Source: Anaerolineaceae bacterium UBA1363 (GTDB taxonomy: Bacteria > Chloroflexota > Anaerolineae > Anaerolineales > Anaerolineaceae). From it: 64,000 bases of DNA. The notes beneath the pieces were generated by a model, which was given only the letters and a program-made list of their open reading frames with translations, was not told where the DNA came from and searched no databases. Shown one piece after another: positions 45,486-54,597 of the stretch. The translations under genes and the position numbers were made by a program. Position 1 is the stretch's first letter. The number at the start of each line of letters is the position of its first letter. The stretch lies in NCBI GenBank assembly GCA_002306055.1, contig DBRR01000004.1, positions 4,639 through 68,638 on the forward strand, read 5' to 3'.

Positions 45486-46589
45486 ATGAGTAAAGAATAT
45501 GTATTTGGTGTAATTGGGGCTGGTAACGGTGGAAAAGCCATGGCTGCTTACCTGGCTTTATTGGGAAAGAAAGTGCTGCTTTATAACCGTACCTTTTCAA
45601 ACGTGGAGGTCATCGCGGAACAGCAGGGCATAGACCTGATAAATCCCGGCGGCTTGGAGGGCTTTGGAAAACTGGAAATGGTGACAGACAACATTGAAGA
45701 CTTGTTGGCAGCATCGCAAGTTATCATGGTAGTCACCCCCTCCACAGCGCACAGGGATATCGCCGCCGCTGCCTCGCCTTACCTGCGCGATGACCATATC
45801 GTCATCCTGCATCCAGGACGGACAGGTGGCGCGTTGGAATTCGCGGAGACACTTCGGCAAAATGGCTGCGCCACCAAACCCATCATCTCTGAGGCTGAGA
45901 CTTTCATTTTTGCCAGCAGATCGGAAGGACCCAGCCTCGCGCGCATTTTCCGCATCAAGGAATCTGTACCCCTGGCCGCGCTGCCCGCAAACCGCACAAA
46001 AGAGGTGCTGGAAGCCATTCACACCGCTTTCCCACAGTTTATAAATGGCGGAAATGTTTTGATGACCGGCTTAAACAATATGGGAGCGGTCTTCCATCCC
46101 GCGCTTGCCATGCTTAACGCAGGTTGGATCGAAGCCACTCATGGCAATTTTGAATTTTACGTGGACGGCGTCACGCCCTCGGTTGCTAAGGTGCTTGAGG
46201 TAATCGACCGGGAGAGGGTCACAGTTGCGTCAGCATTGGGTTTACGGGCGCGCACGGGGATGGAATGGCTCGAGCTGGCATACAACGCTACTGGGGAAAA
46301 CCTGTATGAAGCCATGCATAACCAGACCGGATATTACGGCATCAAGGCACCCCCCACACTTAACCACCGCTATATCTTTGAAGAAGTGCCCATGAGCCTG
46401 GTACCGATCGCCTCGTTTGGCGAGCGTTACGGCGTCTCGGTCAACTGCATCGAAAGCATTATCAGACTGGGATGTATCCTTCATAATACTGATTATTGGC
46501 GCAAGGGGAGGACCATAGAAAAGCTGGGTGTTAAAGATCTCAGCATCGGCGAGCTGACCCACTACGTGGAAACGGGCGAAAGGGACTGA
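45486..46589 (+). CDS. NAD/NADP octopine/nopaline dehydrogenase-like protein
   Basis: The N-terminal Rossmann motif GVIGAGNGGKAMAAYLAL and the C-terminal domain with NNMGAVFHPALAMLNAGWIE match the opine dehydrogenase family, including the catalytic His in VFHPA. Opine dehydrogenases join an amino acid and a keto acid with NAD(P)H. AAGGAGCATCG precedes ATG 45486. The upstream B12-binding gene is clearly co-transcribed, so the two proteins probably act on one pathway. Length 367 residues fits the family. Confidence 0.85.
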   Translation: MSKEYVFGVIGAGNGGKAMAAYLALLGKKVLLYNRTFSNVEVIAEQQGIDLINPGGLEGFGKLEMVTDNIEDLLAASQVIMVVTPSTAHRDIAAAASPYLRDDHIVILHPGRTGGALEFAETLRQNGCATKPIISEAETFIFASRSEGPSLARIFRIKESVPLAALPANRTKEVLEAIHTAFPQFINGGNVLMTGLNNMGAVFHPALAMLNAGWIEATHGNFEFYVDGVTPSVAKVLEVIDRERVTVASALGLRARTGMEWLELAYNATGENLYEAMHNQTGYYGIKAPPTLNHRYIFEEVPMSLVPIASFGERYGVSVNCIESIIRLGCILHNTDYWRKGRTIEKLGVKDLSIGELTHYVETGERD

Positions 46590-46624
46590 AATTTTCGGAC
46601 ACCTGCTTTCTCCAAAGGAATCAC

Positions 46625-46648
46625 AACCACCCGCTAAGCGGGTGGTTT
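46625..46648 (+). terminator. Terminator of the B12/opine operon
   Basis: AACCACCCGC-TAA-GCGGGTGGTT, a perfect 10-bp hairpin with TTT after it. Confidence 0.75.
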
Positions 46649-46751
46649 GCAAAGAGGCTATAAGCCCAGTTCTCTAACCAGCCCCTCAAGGCACTATGAA
46701 ACAGGTCGTAAAAATACTACTCTGAAAATTTTGTGCAACTTTTGCAACTAC

Positions 46752-48764
46752 TTACTCGGTTAGTAATTCGTGGCATTTCTGCAATATGTTTTCTACATTG
46801 AAACCAAATTCTTTGAACAAGAAATCATTGGGCGCGCTGGCACCAAACCGATCAATTGTGATCATCTTGCCTCCTGACCCCACCCATTTATGCCATCCCA
46901 GGCTGGTCGCGGCTTCAACAGCAAGGCGTGCCTTGATTTCAGGCATCATCACTTCATTCTGGTAGGTTTCCGGTTGTGCTTCAAACAACTCCCAACTGGG
47001 CATGGAGATCACACGTACGCCGAAACCTTCTATTGCCAATATTTCTGCAGCTCTGACAATAAGTTCGACTTCCGAACCTGTTGCCATCAAAACCAAACGA
47101 ACAGGTCCAGGTCCCAAATCTGCCATCACATAAGCACCCTTTTCTGTCGCATCAGCGCTAGCAAATTTCTTACGGTCAAAAATAGGCACAGACTGTCGTG
47201 TCAATGCTATGAGTGTGGGTGCATGCCGTCGTTCGATCGCAATCTTCCAAGCGATCGCGGTTTCATTGGCATCTGCCGGGCGCAATGTTACCAAGTTTGG
47301 CATCGCGCGAAAACTGCTGAGATGCTCAATAGGCTGATGGGTCGGGCCATCTTGTCCCAAGCAAAAACTGTCATGAGAGAAAATCCAGATACTGCCCGTG
47401 TCTGAGAGAGCTGATAGACGGATCGCTGGACGCAGATAATCAGAAAAAACGAGGAAAGTGGCTGCAAAAGCGATAAGTCCGCCGTGTTGATTCAAACCGT
47501 TATTGATCGCTCCCATAGCATGCTCGCGGACGCCATAAGCGATATTACGTCCCTGGTAGCTGTCTTTCTGAAAAACTTGTGTGTTTTCGATCGTAGTTGA
47601 GTTGGAACCGCTCAAGTCAGCAGAACCACCCACAAGCTCCGGGAAAACGCCAGCCAACGAGTTAATTATCTTGTGAGAGGCAGTTCGAGTGGCCATACCT
47701 TTCGTACTTGGTTCAAATTTTGGTAAGGCAGCTCGCCAGTCTTTTGGAAATTCACCTTCCATGATCCGCTTGAATTGCCTTGCCAGTTCTGGTTTTTCAG
47801 CAGAATAGGCTTCGAAGCACGCTTGCCATTCGCATTCGGCATCCTTTCCACTTTCAAGGGCATGACGATAGTGGGCAAGCACTTCATCACTGACATAAAA
47901 CTTTGGTTCTGTTGGATAACCAAGTGCTTTCTTCGCCCCAGCCAATTCTTCATCACTCGGAATGCCAGAGTGTGCAATTGAAAGACCACTCCAAGTCGGG
48001 TAGCCATACCCAAGCACAGTGCGGCAGATAATCATCGAAGGACGAGGATCAGCTTTAGCTTTGAGTATAGCTTGGTCAATCTCATCCACATTGTTTCCAT
48101 CCTCAACTCGCAAGACCTGCCAGCCATAGGCCTCATAACGTTTGGCACGATCCTCGGTAAATGTAATATCCGTGGCGCCATCAATGGTCACTCGATTATC
48201 ATCATAGAAGCAAATCAACTTACTTAAAGCCAGGTGCCCAGCCAATGAGGAGGCCTCAGAGGCGACCCCCTCCATCAGATCGCCATCACCAGCGATCACG
48301 TAAGTGTAATGGTTAACAATTTTGTTGTCTTCGGTGTTGTAAACAGCTGCAAGGTGAGCTTCAGCTATTGCCATTCCGACTGCAACAGCCAATCCTTGCC
48401 CTAATGGACCGGTAGTCGTCTCCACACCCGCTGTATGCCCATATTCTGGATGACCGGGCGTTAAACTATTGGGTCTTCGGAATTCCTTGAGTTGATCTAA
48501 GGTCATTTCTTCGTAGCCAGTCAGGTAGAAAAGACTGTACAATAGCATTGATCCATGACCAGCTGAGAGGATGAAACGATCCCGATCTACCCATTTCGGG
48601 TTGGCTGGGTTGAATTTCAGATGTTTGGTGAAGAGTGTGTAGGCAATAGCCGCTGCACCCATCGGTTGCCCGGCATGACCTGAACCAGCTTTCTGCACTG
48701 CGTCTGCAGCAAGGAAACGAATTGCGTTGATCGCTTCCTCTTGGAATGGAGTGTTTGCTTTCAT
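46752..48764 (-). CDS. tkt: Transketolase
   Basis: The thiamine-diphosphate motif GDGDLMEGVASEAS with DDNRVTIDG, the N-terminal AVQKAGSGHAGQPMGAA and the pyrimidine-domain GVREHAMGAI are complete. Transketolase links pentose phosphates with glycolysis. I chose ATG 48764 (670 residues, GAGGAA before it). The gene lies downstream of an ascorbate-type PTS, from which a terminator separates it; xylulose-5-phosphate from that route would be its substrate. Sequence features are those of a standard single-chain enzyme. Confidence 0.96.
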   Translation of the reverse strand: MKANTPFQEEAINAIRFLAADAVQKAGSGHAGQPMGAAAIAYTLFTKHLKFNPANPKWVDRDRFILSAGHGSMLLYSLFYLTGYEEMTLDQLKEFRRPNSLTPGHPEYGHTAGVETTTGPLGQGLAVAVGMAIAEAHLAAVYNTEDNKIVNHYTYVIAGDGDLMEGVASEASSLAGHLALSKLICFYDDNRVTIDGATDITFTEDRAKRYEAYGWQVLRVEDGNNVDEIDQAILKAKADPRPSMIICRTVLGYGYPTWSGLSIAHSGIPSDEELAGAKKALGYPTEPKFYVSDEVLAHYRHALESGKDAECEWQACFEAYSAEKPELARQFKRIMEGEFPKDWRAALPKFEPSTKGMATRTASHKIINSLAGVFPELVGGSADLSGSNSTTIENTQVFQKDSYQGRNIAYGVREHAMGAINNGLNQHGGLIAFAATFLVFSDYLRPAIRLSALSDTGSIWIFSHDSFCLGQDGPTHQPIEHLSSFRAMPNLVTLRPADANETAIAWKIAIERRHAPTLIALTRQSVPIFDRKKFASADATEKGAYVMADLGPGPVRLVLMATGSEVELIVRAAEILAIEGFGVRVISMPSWELFEAQPETYQNEVMMPEIKARLAVEAATSLGWHKWVGSGGKMITIDRFGASAPNDFLFKEFGFNVENILQKCHELLTE

Positions 48765-48852
48765 ATTATTCCTCGTCAATCGTAAAAAATGGGACACTGA
48801 CAGAGCCAGCACCCCTTTAGGTTTTGTAATCTAGTATATCGCCTTGGTCTTG

Positions 48853-48887
48853 AAAAAGTGACCGTTTGGTTTACAAACGGCCACTTT
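48853..48887 (-). terminator. Terminator after the PTS IIC gene
   Basis: On the minus strand AAAGTGGCCGTTTG-TAAAC-CAAACGGTCACTTT (one G-T pair) followed by TTTTC. It lies between the ulaA and transketolase genes. Confidence 0.8.
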
Positions 48888-48912
48888 GACTTTGTTGATA
48901 TGTTGGTATTGA

Positions 48913-50313
48913 TTAGGCTTCGGTTTGTTCAACCGGTTCATCCAGCTGTTTGTAATTCTTTCCCATCACAAAAACCAAAATGGCCAGAAGAATTAAAGCA
49001 GCCAGGACAATGTAACCCAAAACACCACCTTTTCCAATCAGATCGCCTGCTTTAGCAAAAGCCAGGCCGACAGTTGCATAGAAAGGATCGCCGAACGTTG
49101 CACCCTTGTCGAACAGTTCACCAGTGAAAGGAATCAACAGAGCGGTGCCAACTTGCATCACAATACCCATGATGAATGGTCCAACAATTGCTCCCTTCCA
49201 ACCACCCTTGGCGTTACCAAAAATGCCAGATGTACCGCCAGCGAAGAATGCTGGAACGACACCAGGCAAGATAACGTAGGGGCTTTTGAAAACAACCTGC
49301 AGGATCGTTGCGATGACCATACCAACGAACATGGAAATGAATCCAAACAGCAGAGAGGTTGGAGCATAGGGGAAAACGACCGGGCAGTCAAATGCAGGTA
49401 CTGCACCCGGAACCAGCTTTTCAGAGATACCAGCGAACGCGGGAATGATCTCACCTAACATCATGCGGACGCCAGACAATACAATTGCCATACCTGCGGC
49501 AAAAGTCAGTGAGCTAATAATCGCGAACATAATGGGATTCGTACCACCAGAAACCTCTGCTGCCACATAATTCCAGGAAACCAGTACGAGAATCAGGAAG
49601 ATGGGCAACAAGGTCAGCGCAAGGCTGGAGGTGGTGTCGCGGAAGAAGCTCAAACTCTTGGGCAGCTGGAATTCTTCGGCAGAGCGGGTATTCTTCTTGA
49701 ATAATTTGCCAACTTCATAAGAGAACCAGTAAGAGAAATCGCCAGTATGACCAACTGAGAATTTTTCGCCACCGGTGACAGCTTTAGTGCCTGGGTAGTT
49801 GAGGGCAGGCATGAGGGTGAAATAAAGTCCCATGACGATTGAGCCTACAGCCCAGAGAGCCCACCCTTCCAAGCCAATGGTCGCATTCAAGACGATAACC
49901 ACAAACAAGGAGACGTAGAGCATGATATGACCAGTAAGATATATGAACTTATACTTACTCAGGCGAGCGAGAAGCAGGTTGAGCAAAAAGCCACCAACCA
50001 TCACCAAAGATCCGATTTGGCCAAATTTTTCCAGCGCAAATGGCAGTGCAGCTTCGTTGGTTGGTAAGACGCCTTGAACACCAAGAACATGGTTAATGAT
50101 ATTGGTCAGTGGGTTAATACCCCCAACCAAAACACCAGCGCCGGCACTGATGATCATTACACCAACCACTGTCTTGATAACACCGCTGATAACTGTGGTA
50201 GCGGGTTTCTTTTGTAGCAAAAGACCAACAAGGGCAACCAAGCCTAAGATAATGCTGTAGCTAGAGAGAATTTGCGTGGCAATAAAATTAAGGATGTCAA
50301 GAATGACCTGCAT
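48913..50313 (-). CDS. ulaA: PTS transporter IIC, ascorbate (UlaA) type
   Basis: The 466-residue protein has about ten membrane helices and the conserved patches of the UlaA family: GVIKTVVGVMIISAGAGVL, GKYKF-like SKYKFIYLTGHI, SVGHTGDFSYW, FGNAKGGWKGA. It would carry L-ascorbate or a related acid sugar across the membrane while phosphorylating it with IIB and IIA. AGGAGG precedes the ATG. A gap of 147 bp separates it from the IIB gene; I see no gene in that gap. Confidence 0.92.
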   Translation of the reverse strand: MQVILDILNFIATQILSSYSIILGLVALVGLLLQKKPATTVISGVIKTVVGVMIISAGAGVLVGGINPLTNIINHVLGVQGVLPTNEAALPFALEKFGQIGSLVMVGGFLLNLLLARLSKYKFIYLTGHIMLYVSLFVVIVLNATIGLEGWALWAVGSIVMGLYFTLMPALNYPGTKAVTGGEKFSVGHTGDFSYWFSYEVGKLFKKNTRSAEEFQLPKSLSFFRDTTSSLALTLLPIFLILVLVSWNYVAAEVSGGTNPIMFAIISSLTFAAGMAIVLSGVRMMLGEIIPAFAGISEKLVPGAVPAFDCPVVFPYAPTSLLFGFISMFVGMVIATILQVVFKSPYVILPGVVPAFFAGGTSGIFGNAKGGWKGAIVGPFIMGIVMQVGTALLIPFTGELFDKGATFGDPFYATVGLAFAKAGDLIGKGGVLGYIVLAALILLAILVFVMGKNYKQLDEPVEQTEA

Positions 50314-50460
50314 GGTAAAACCTCCTGTAGAATGTATTGTTTAATTGTTACGAAGAAAAACTATACCTGCCAAATAATTGTTACCTTCCCCGTTATTCCC
50401 TCCTTTCTGCAATGTTGAGTAGTTTCATTTATGCATGACAAAGCATAATAACAAGGATAA

Positions 50461-50748
50461 TTACTCGATCAAACCCATTTCACGGAATTTCTTCTCTAGT
50501 GTGTCGGCAATTTCATCACGCTTGAAAAAGTTCGTGACAAAAACAAGCTTGTCCTTGTATCGTTCAAGTGAATCGCTCATTTCCGGAATAGTAACTATCA
50601 GATCAAAAACCTGACCAGTGATCGAAGTTACACCAGCGGTTTCGACTTCACCTTCAACGCCCAATTTTTCAAGAGCTTTTTGAACATTGATTTTCGCGAT
50701 CAGGCTGCTTCCCAATCCCTGAGGACATACGGTAAAAATTTTGATCAT
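50461..50748 (-). CDS. ulaB: PTS component IIB (UlaB type)
   Basis: Cys8 in FTVCPQGLGSSL is the phosphate carrier typical of lactose/ascorbate-type IIB proteins. The protein has 95 residues and is cytoplasmic, passing phosphate from IIA to the sugar in the IIC pore. AAGGAGCAGGAA precedes the ATG. It follows the IIA gene by 33 bp. Confidence 0.92.
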   Translation of the reverse strand: MIKIFTVCPQGLGSSLIAKINVQKALEKLGVEGEVETAGVTSITGQVFDLIVTIPEMSDSLERYKDKLVFVTNFFKRDEIADTLEKKFREMGLIE

Positions 50749-50781
50749 TTCCTGCTCCTTTTTAATAGTTCATAACATCTA

Positions 50782-51231
50782 TTATGAATAAAATTCTACA
50801 ATCTTTAGAATTTCGTCAGTACTCTTGGCTTTTGCCCATTCATCAACTACAGAATCGTTAGCCAAGACATCCGCAAGTTGGCTTAAAGCCTCAATATGTG
50901 AGCCATGATCCACAGCTGCAAGAGCAGCTACCACATAGACCGGGTCATTTTCAGGATTTCCAAACTCGACAGGTTCGGCCAGTGTAATTAAAGACAAACT
51001 GGATTTAATACATCCGGCTTCGGCTTTGGCATGAGGCATTGCAAAACCAGGAGCTAAAACAATATAAGGACCAAACTCTTTGACCACTTCGATCATTGCA
51101 TCTACAAAACGCGGTTCTACCGCTCCATCTTCAACGAGTAAACGTCCAGCCTCGCGCACTGCTTCTTGCCAATCCCTGACATGAACATTTACTGCAATAA
51201 GGTTCGGTCTGAGTAGATCTGTTAATAACAT
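50782..51231 (-). CDS. ulaC: PTS component IIA (mannitol/fructose fold, UlaC type)
   Basis: The active His67 lies in PGFAMPHAKAE. The fold family (PTS EIIA type 2) also supplies UlaC. The 149-residue protein takes phosphate from HPr and hands it to IIB. AGGAAGAAGAA precedes the ATG. It heads the IIA-IIB-IIC operon, while the plus-strand gene next door is divergent. Confidence 0.92.
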   Translation of the reverse strand: MLLTDLLRPNLIAVNVHVRDWQEAVREAGRLLVEDGAVEPRFVDAMIEVVKEFGPYIVLAPGFAMPHAKAEAGCIKSSLSLITLAEPVEFGNPENDPVYVVAALAAVDHGSHIEALSQLADVLANDSVVDEWAKAKSTDEILKIVEFYS

Positions 51232-51337
51232 TTCTTCTTCCTGAGGAATCTTAGTAAATTATCGGATATGTCTGAACTAAGTGTCTGTATCATTGCATAT
51301 TATAATCAGGGAGAATTCACTATGCAAGGACATTTCA

Positions 51338-51997
51338 ATGAATTTTTTCCAAAAGTCAAGCACCCCCCTACTATTTATTGGAATAGGAATTCTGATCTTT
51401 ATCGTCGGATTGACAGCGGTCTCCAGCGTAACCGAGAAGACCGAATACGAATTGATCGATAGTTATTTGCAGCTAGTTTCTCTTTACCAGGTAGAACCGA
51501 AGTTACTGGTCGGTTCTGCTGGTCATAAACTAAATTTCCAGTTTATAGGTAATCGCTCTATAGGCGGAGCGTTCACAGGAGAAAACCTAGTTCTCACAAT
51601 GCGTGAATCTGGAAATCAGACGTTATTGCTAGAAGTTAAAGAATTTACTTCTTCCGGCTTACAGGAAGAGTCACTCCCTGCAAACCGAGAGATGCGCCAG
51701 ATTGTCATTTCTTTTACAACCAATCTGCCAGCTTTCCTGCAGGTTGGCACCCAGATTGAAGGGGAATTAAGCGGCATCATTAATTATCCGATCGAGCAAG
51801 ATAGATTGCTTATCGAGAAGCATGAGGAAATCGATCAGAAGTTCAACCTAAAAGTGATCAGCGAAGAGGAAATGCTCAAGCAAGTTCACCAACGACCAGA
51901 TTTGATCATGCTGGTGAGTTTTCCACTCTCGATGGTCTTGATTCTGCTCGGTATTCGCACTGAATTCTTTGGTCGTAAATCCCGGCCTCAGACATAA
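51338..51997 (+). CDS. Two-helix envelope protein of unknown function
   Basis: I chose ATG 51338 (MNFFQK) with AAGGACATTTC before it, giving 219 residues; the longer frame from 51281 is poorer. A first membrane helix (about 8-30) and a last one (about 190-210) flank a soluble extracytoplasmic domain with mostly beta character and no Cys. TATAAT at 51301 is a likely -10 box. The gene faces away from the PTS genes. No family is recognised. Confidence 0.68.
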   Translation: MNFFQKSSTPLLFIGIGILIFIVGLTAVSSVTEKTEYELIDSYLQLVSLYQVEPKLLVGSAGHKLNFQFIGNRSIGGAFTGENLVLTMRESGNQTLLLEVKEFTSSGLQEESLPANREMRQIVISFTTNLPAFLQVGTQIEGELSGIINYPIEQDRLLIEKHEEIDQKFNLKVISEEEMLKQVHQRPDLIMLVSFPLSMVLILLGIRTEFFGRKSRPQT

Positions 51998-52055
51998 CCA
52001 ATCCTGCTCGGTATAAATTTATTGCGAATCCTGCAGCTTTACTCATCAGATAGAT

Positions 52056-52081
52056 AAAAGGCCGCTAATTTGCGGCCTTTT
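52056..52081. terminator. Bidirectional terminator between converging genes
   Basis: AAAAGGCCGC-TAATTT-GCGGCCTTTT, perfect 10-bp stem, with A/T tracts on both sides. Confidence 0.85.
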
Positions 52082-52100
52082 GTCATTCAACCAAGATCAC

Positions 52101-53819
52101 TTAGCTTCGTTTTTCCACTTCAGCCTTGAGGTAGGTAATCACTTCAGCTTCAGTGCTTAAGTTTTGGACCTTCTTGGCAATCTGCTCCGTCTCAGCAAGC
52201 GTAAAGAGCGAGAGCGTGCGTTTGACATGGGCAATATTAGAAGCATTCATACTGAACTTGCGCAGACCAAGCCCAAACAGGACAATGGCCGCAAGCGGAT
52301 CACCCGCCAATTCACCACACACAGAGATCGGTTTTCCAGCCTCGTTATACTCCTTGAAAATCCTGCCGAGGATGCGGAACATGGCTGGAGAAGAGCTCTG
52401 GTAGTAGTTGGTAAGCTTTGGATTCATACGGTCGACCGCGTGCAAGTATTGGGTCAGATCATTCGTCCCAACGCTGGCAAAGTCGGTTTCCTTTGCAGCC
52501 ATGTCTGCAATCATCGCAATCGATGGGATCTCGATCATAATTCCTATATTGATTTTCTCGTCGAAGGGAATGCCTTCAGCCCGCAATTCCGCCTTTGCTT
52601 CCTCGACTGCCGCATTTCCTGCTCGAATGTCATCCATTGTGCCCACCATCGGGAACATGATCTGCATGGGACCAAAAGCGGATGCCCGCAGTGCTGCGCG
52701 CAGCTGTGTTTTGAACATTTCGGGCATATCCAGGCAAAGCCGCAGCGCGCGGTTACCCAGGAAGGGATTATCTTCTTTCGGAAGAGCCAGATAGCGCAAA
52801 GATTTGTCGCCGCCGATATCGAGTGTTCGCAGAGTCACGGGGATGCCCTTCGCGTTGGCAAGGACTTTCCTGTATGCGGCAAACTGTTCATCTTCCGTGG
52901 GCATGTGCTCGCTTTCCATGTAAACAAATTCGGTGCGGAAAAGCCCAACAAAATCCACGTACTTAAAACCCTCGTCGGGTTCGGTCGTACCAATGTTCAG
53001 ACCAACACTGAAACGTTCGCCGCTGGCAACCAGCGGTATGCGATTCAGAAATTCTGCGGACTGTTTCTCACTCTTGAGGAATTCTTCCAACTTGATTTCA
53101 TACTCTGCTATCGTCGTGCGGTCAGGTTCCAGCAAAACCTCACCTTTGATTGCGTCCAGAATGACCATATCTCCATTTTTCACGATTTCAGTTGCTTCCG
53201 GCACACCAAGCACTGCTGGGATCTTATAGCTTTGGGCAAGAATAGCGGTGTGCGAGGTGGCTCCACCAACTTCTGTGATAATGCCCATCACATGCGCCCG
53301 GTCGAGCGTGGCTGTGTCACTTGGAAGCAAGTCGTGCGCCACAACCACCACTTTTTCCCGCAAATTGGCCAGATTTTGCTCTTTTTCACCCTTCAGGATG
53401 CGTAAAACCCGGTTGCGCACGTCACGCAAGTCAGCAGAGCGTGCTGCAATCAGTGGATCTTTGGCTTTTTCAAGCAAAAGGGCAAACTCAGTGAAGACCA
53501 TATCTACGGCATAGTCTGGCATCGCCCTGCTTGAAAAAATCATATCCTTCACTTCTTCAGCCACTTCTTCATCCTTCAGGATCTCAATATGCGCGGTGAA
53601 AATTTTGGCTTTTTCCGGAGACTCCGCAGATAGAGATGCTACGATCGCATTCAACTCAGCTTCAGCCGCAGCGACAGCGTCAGTGAATTGCTTGTACATC
53701 ACAGCTTCTTGTCCGGATTCAAAATATGACTCGTGGACATCCGCTTTAAAAGCCCTGTAAATATAACCTTTTGCCAGAGCAATTCCCCTGGAAACTGGAT
53801 TACCCTTTAGGATTCTCAT
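52101..53819 (-). CDS. ptsI: PTS enzyme I
   Basis: The phosphorylated His (about 190) is in GGATSHTAILAQ. The C-terminal PEP-binding barrel has GLFRTEFVYM, TLRTLDIGGDKSL, PMVGTMDDI and SVCGELAGDPLA with the proton-donor Cys. It starts the phosphate chain from phosphoenolpyruvate to HPr. The length of 572 residues is standard. It lies 33 bp after the HPr gene in the same operon. Confidence 0.96.
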   Translation of the reverse strand: MRILKGNPVSRGIALAKGYIYRAFKADVHESYFESGQEAVMYKQFTDAVAAAEAELNAIVASLSAESPEKAKIFTAHIEILKDEEVAEEVKDMIFSSRAMPDYAVDMVFTEFALLLEKAKDPLIAARSADLRDVRNRVLRILKGEKEQNLANLREKVVVVAHDLLPSDTATLDRAHVMGIITEVGGATSHTAILAQSYKIPAVLGVPEATEIVKNGDMVILDAIKGEVLLEPDRTTIAEYEIKLEEFLKSEKQSAEFLNRIPLVASGERFSVGLNIGTTEPDEGFKYVDFVGLFRTEFVYMESEHMPTEDEQFAAYRKVLANAKGIPVTLRTLDIGGDKSLRYLALPKEDNPFLGNRALRLCLDMPEMFKTQLRAALRASAFGPMQIMFPMVGTMDDIRAGNAAVEEAKAELRAEGIPFDEKINIGIMIEIPSIAMIADMAAKETDFASVGTNDLTQYLHAVDRMNPKLTNYYQSSSPAMFRILGRIFKEYNEAGKPISVCGELAGDPLAAIVLFGLGLRKFSMNASNIAHVKRTLSLFTLAETEQIAKKVQNLSTEAEVITYLKAEVEKRS

Positions 53820-53852
53820 CTGCGCTCCTTTTTATTGCCTAACGCGTTGCTT

Positions 53853-54131
53853 TTATTCTTCACCAAACTTGGAATCGACCAACTCCACCAATTTTTCCAC
53901 CGCTGCTTGCTCGTCTGGGCCATCGGCGCTAATCTCGATGGGCGTATTCATCGAAAGACCCTGTGCAAGGATCTTGATGATGGATTTCGCGTTGACTTCG
54001 GGGGCACCTTCGACGTCGAGCCTTCTTATAGTCACCTTCGACTCAAAAGATTTGGCACAGGCGACAAATTCTGAAGCTGGGCGGGCATGCAGACCTGTCA
54101 GGTTCTTTAAAATGGTTTGTTTGGAATACAT
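53853..54131 (-). CDS. ptsH: PTS phosphocarrier HPr
   Basis: His15 is in GLHARPASEF, and the regulatory Ser region reads NAKSIIKILAQG, so Ser phosphorylation by an HPr kinase remains possible, although no such kinase is in the window. 92 residues is normal. AGGGAGATCAAC precedes the ATG. It passes phosphate from enzyme I to the IIA protein encoded nearby. Confidence 0.95.
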   Translation of the reverse strand: MYSKQTILKNLTGLHARPASEFVACAKSFESKVTIRRLDVEGAPEVNAKSIIKILAQGLSMNTPIEISADGPDEQAAVEKLVELVDSKFGEE

Positions 54132-54188
54132 TGTTGATCTCCCTTGTTGTTATTATGCGAAGCTGGCAACAGCCAATTCGATTTGATT

Positions 54189-54597
54189 TCATAAAAATTC
54201 AGAGGAGTTGATAAGCCTGGATTCAACCTCAGATTTCCTATCATACCAGAATTTTCCGGTAAACATGCGAATTCCCATGCCTCAAAGCACCTGGATACTA
54301 CACTCCTGGTACTGGGTATGTCCGGTGACAAAAACCACGTTTCGGTACACTCCTGGAATGGTTTCATTCAGGTGGGCAGCATAGGTGTGACCGCGTCCGA
54401 GTTCAAGGTCAGGTAAAAGATTGGAACCATACCGAACTGCAGCGTTTTTCAGGTCGCCGATGTCCGGATAGACTCCTCAGGTAAGGTGAACCAACCAGGT
54501 TCATATAAGCCAGCACCTTGCCGACAGTATCCATGAAGCTGGTGCTTCAGATCATGCACCTGGGCACGCTGCCAGTCGAGCGGCGCCAGGCTGGCGA
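54189..54597 (-). pseudogene. Decayed ulaE-like sugar-phosphate 3-epimerase gene
   Basis: In three reading frames the minus strand still spells parts of an UlaE/SgbU-type epimerase. They are ASLAPLDWQRAQVHDLK (N-terminal region), MDTVGKVLAYMNL, then YPDIGDLKNAA with ELGRGHTYAAHLNETIPGVY and VVFVTGHT. An in-frame stop and a C-terminal tail GIRMFTGKFWYD...SEFL follow. The order matches the family, but about 100 residues are missing in the middle, and frameshifts and a stop break it. The N-terminal end is cut where the neighbouring lipoprotein gene stops. The assignment is from memory of the family. Confidence 0.65.
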
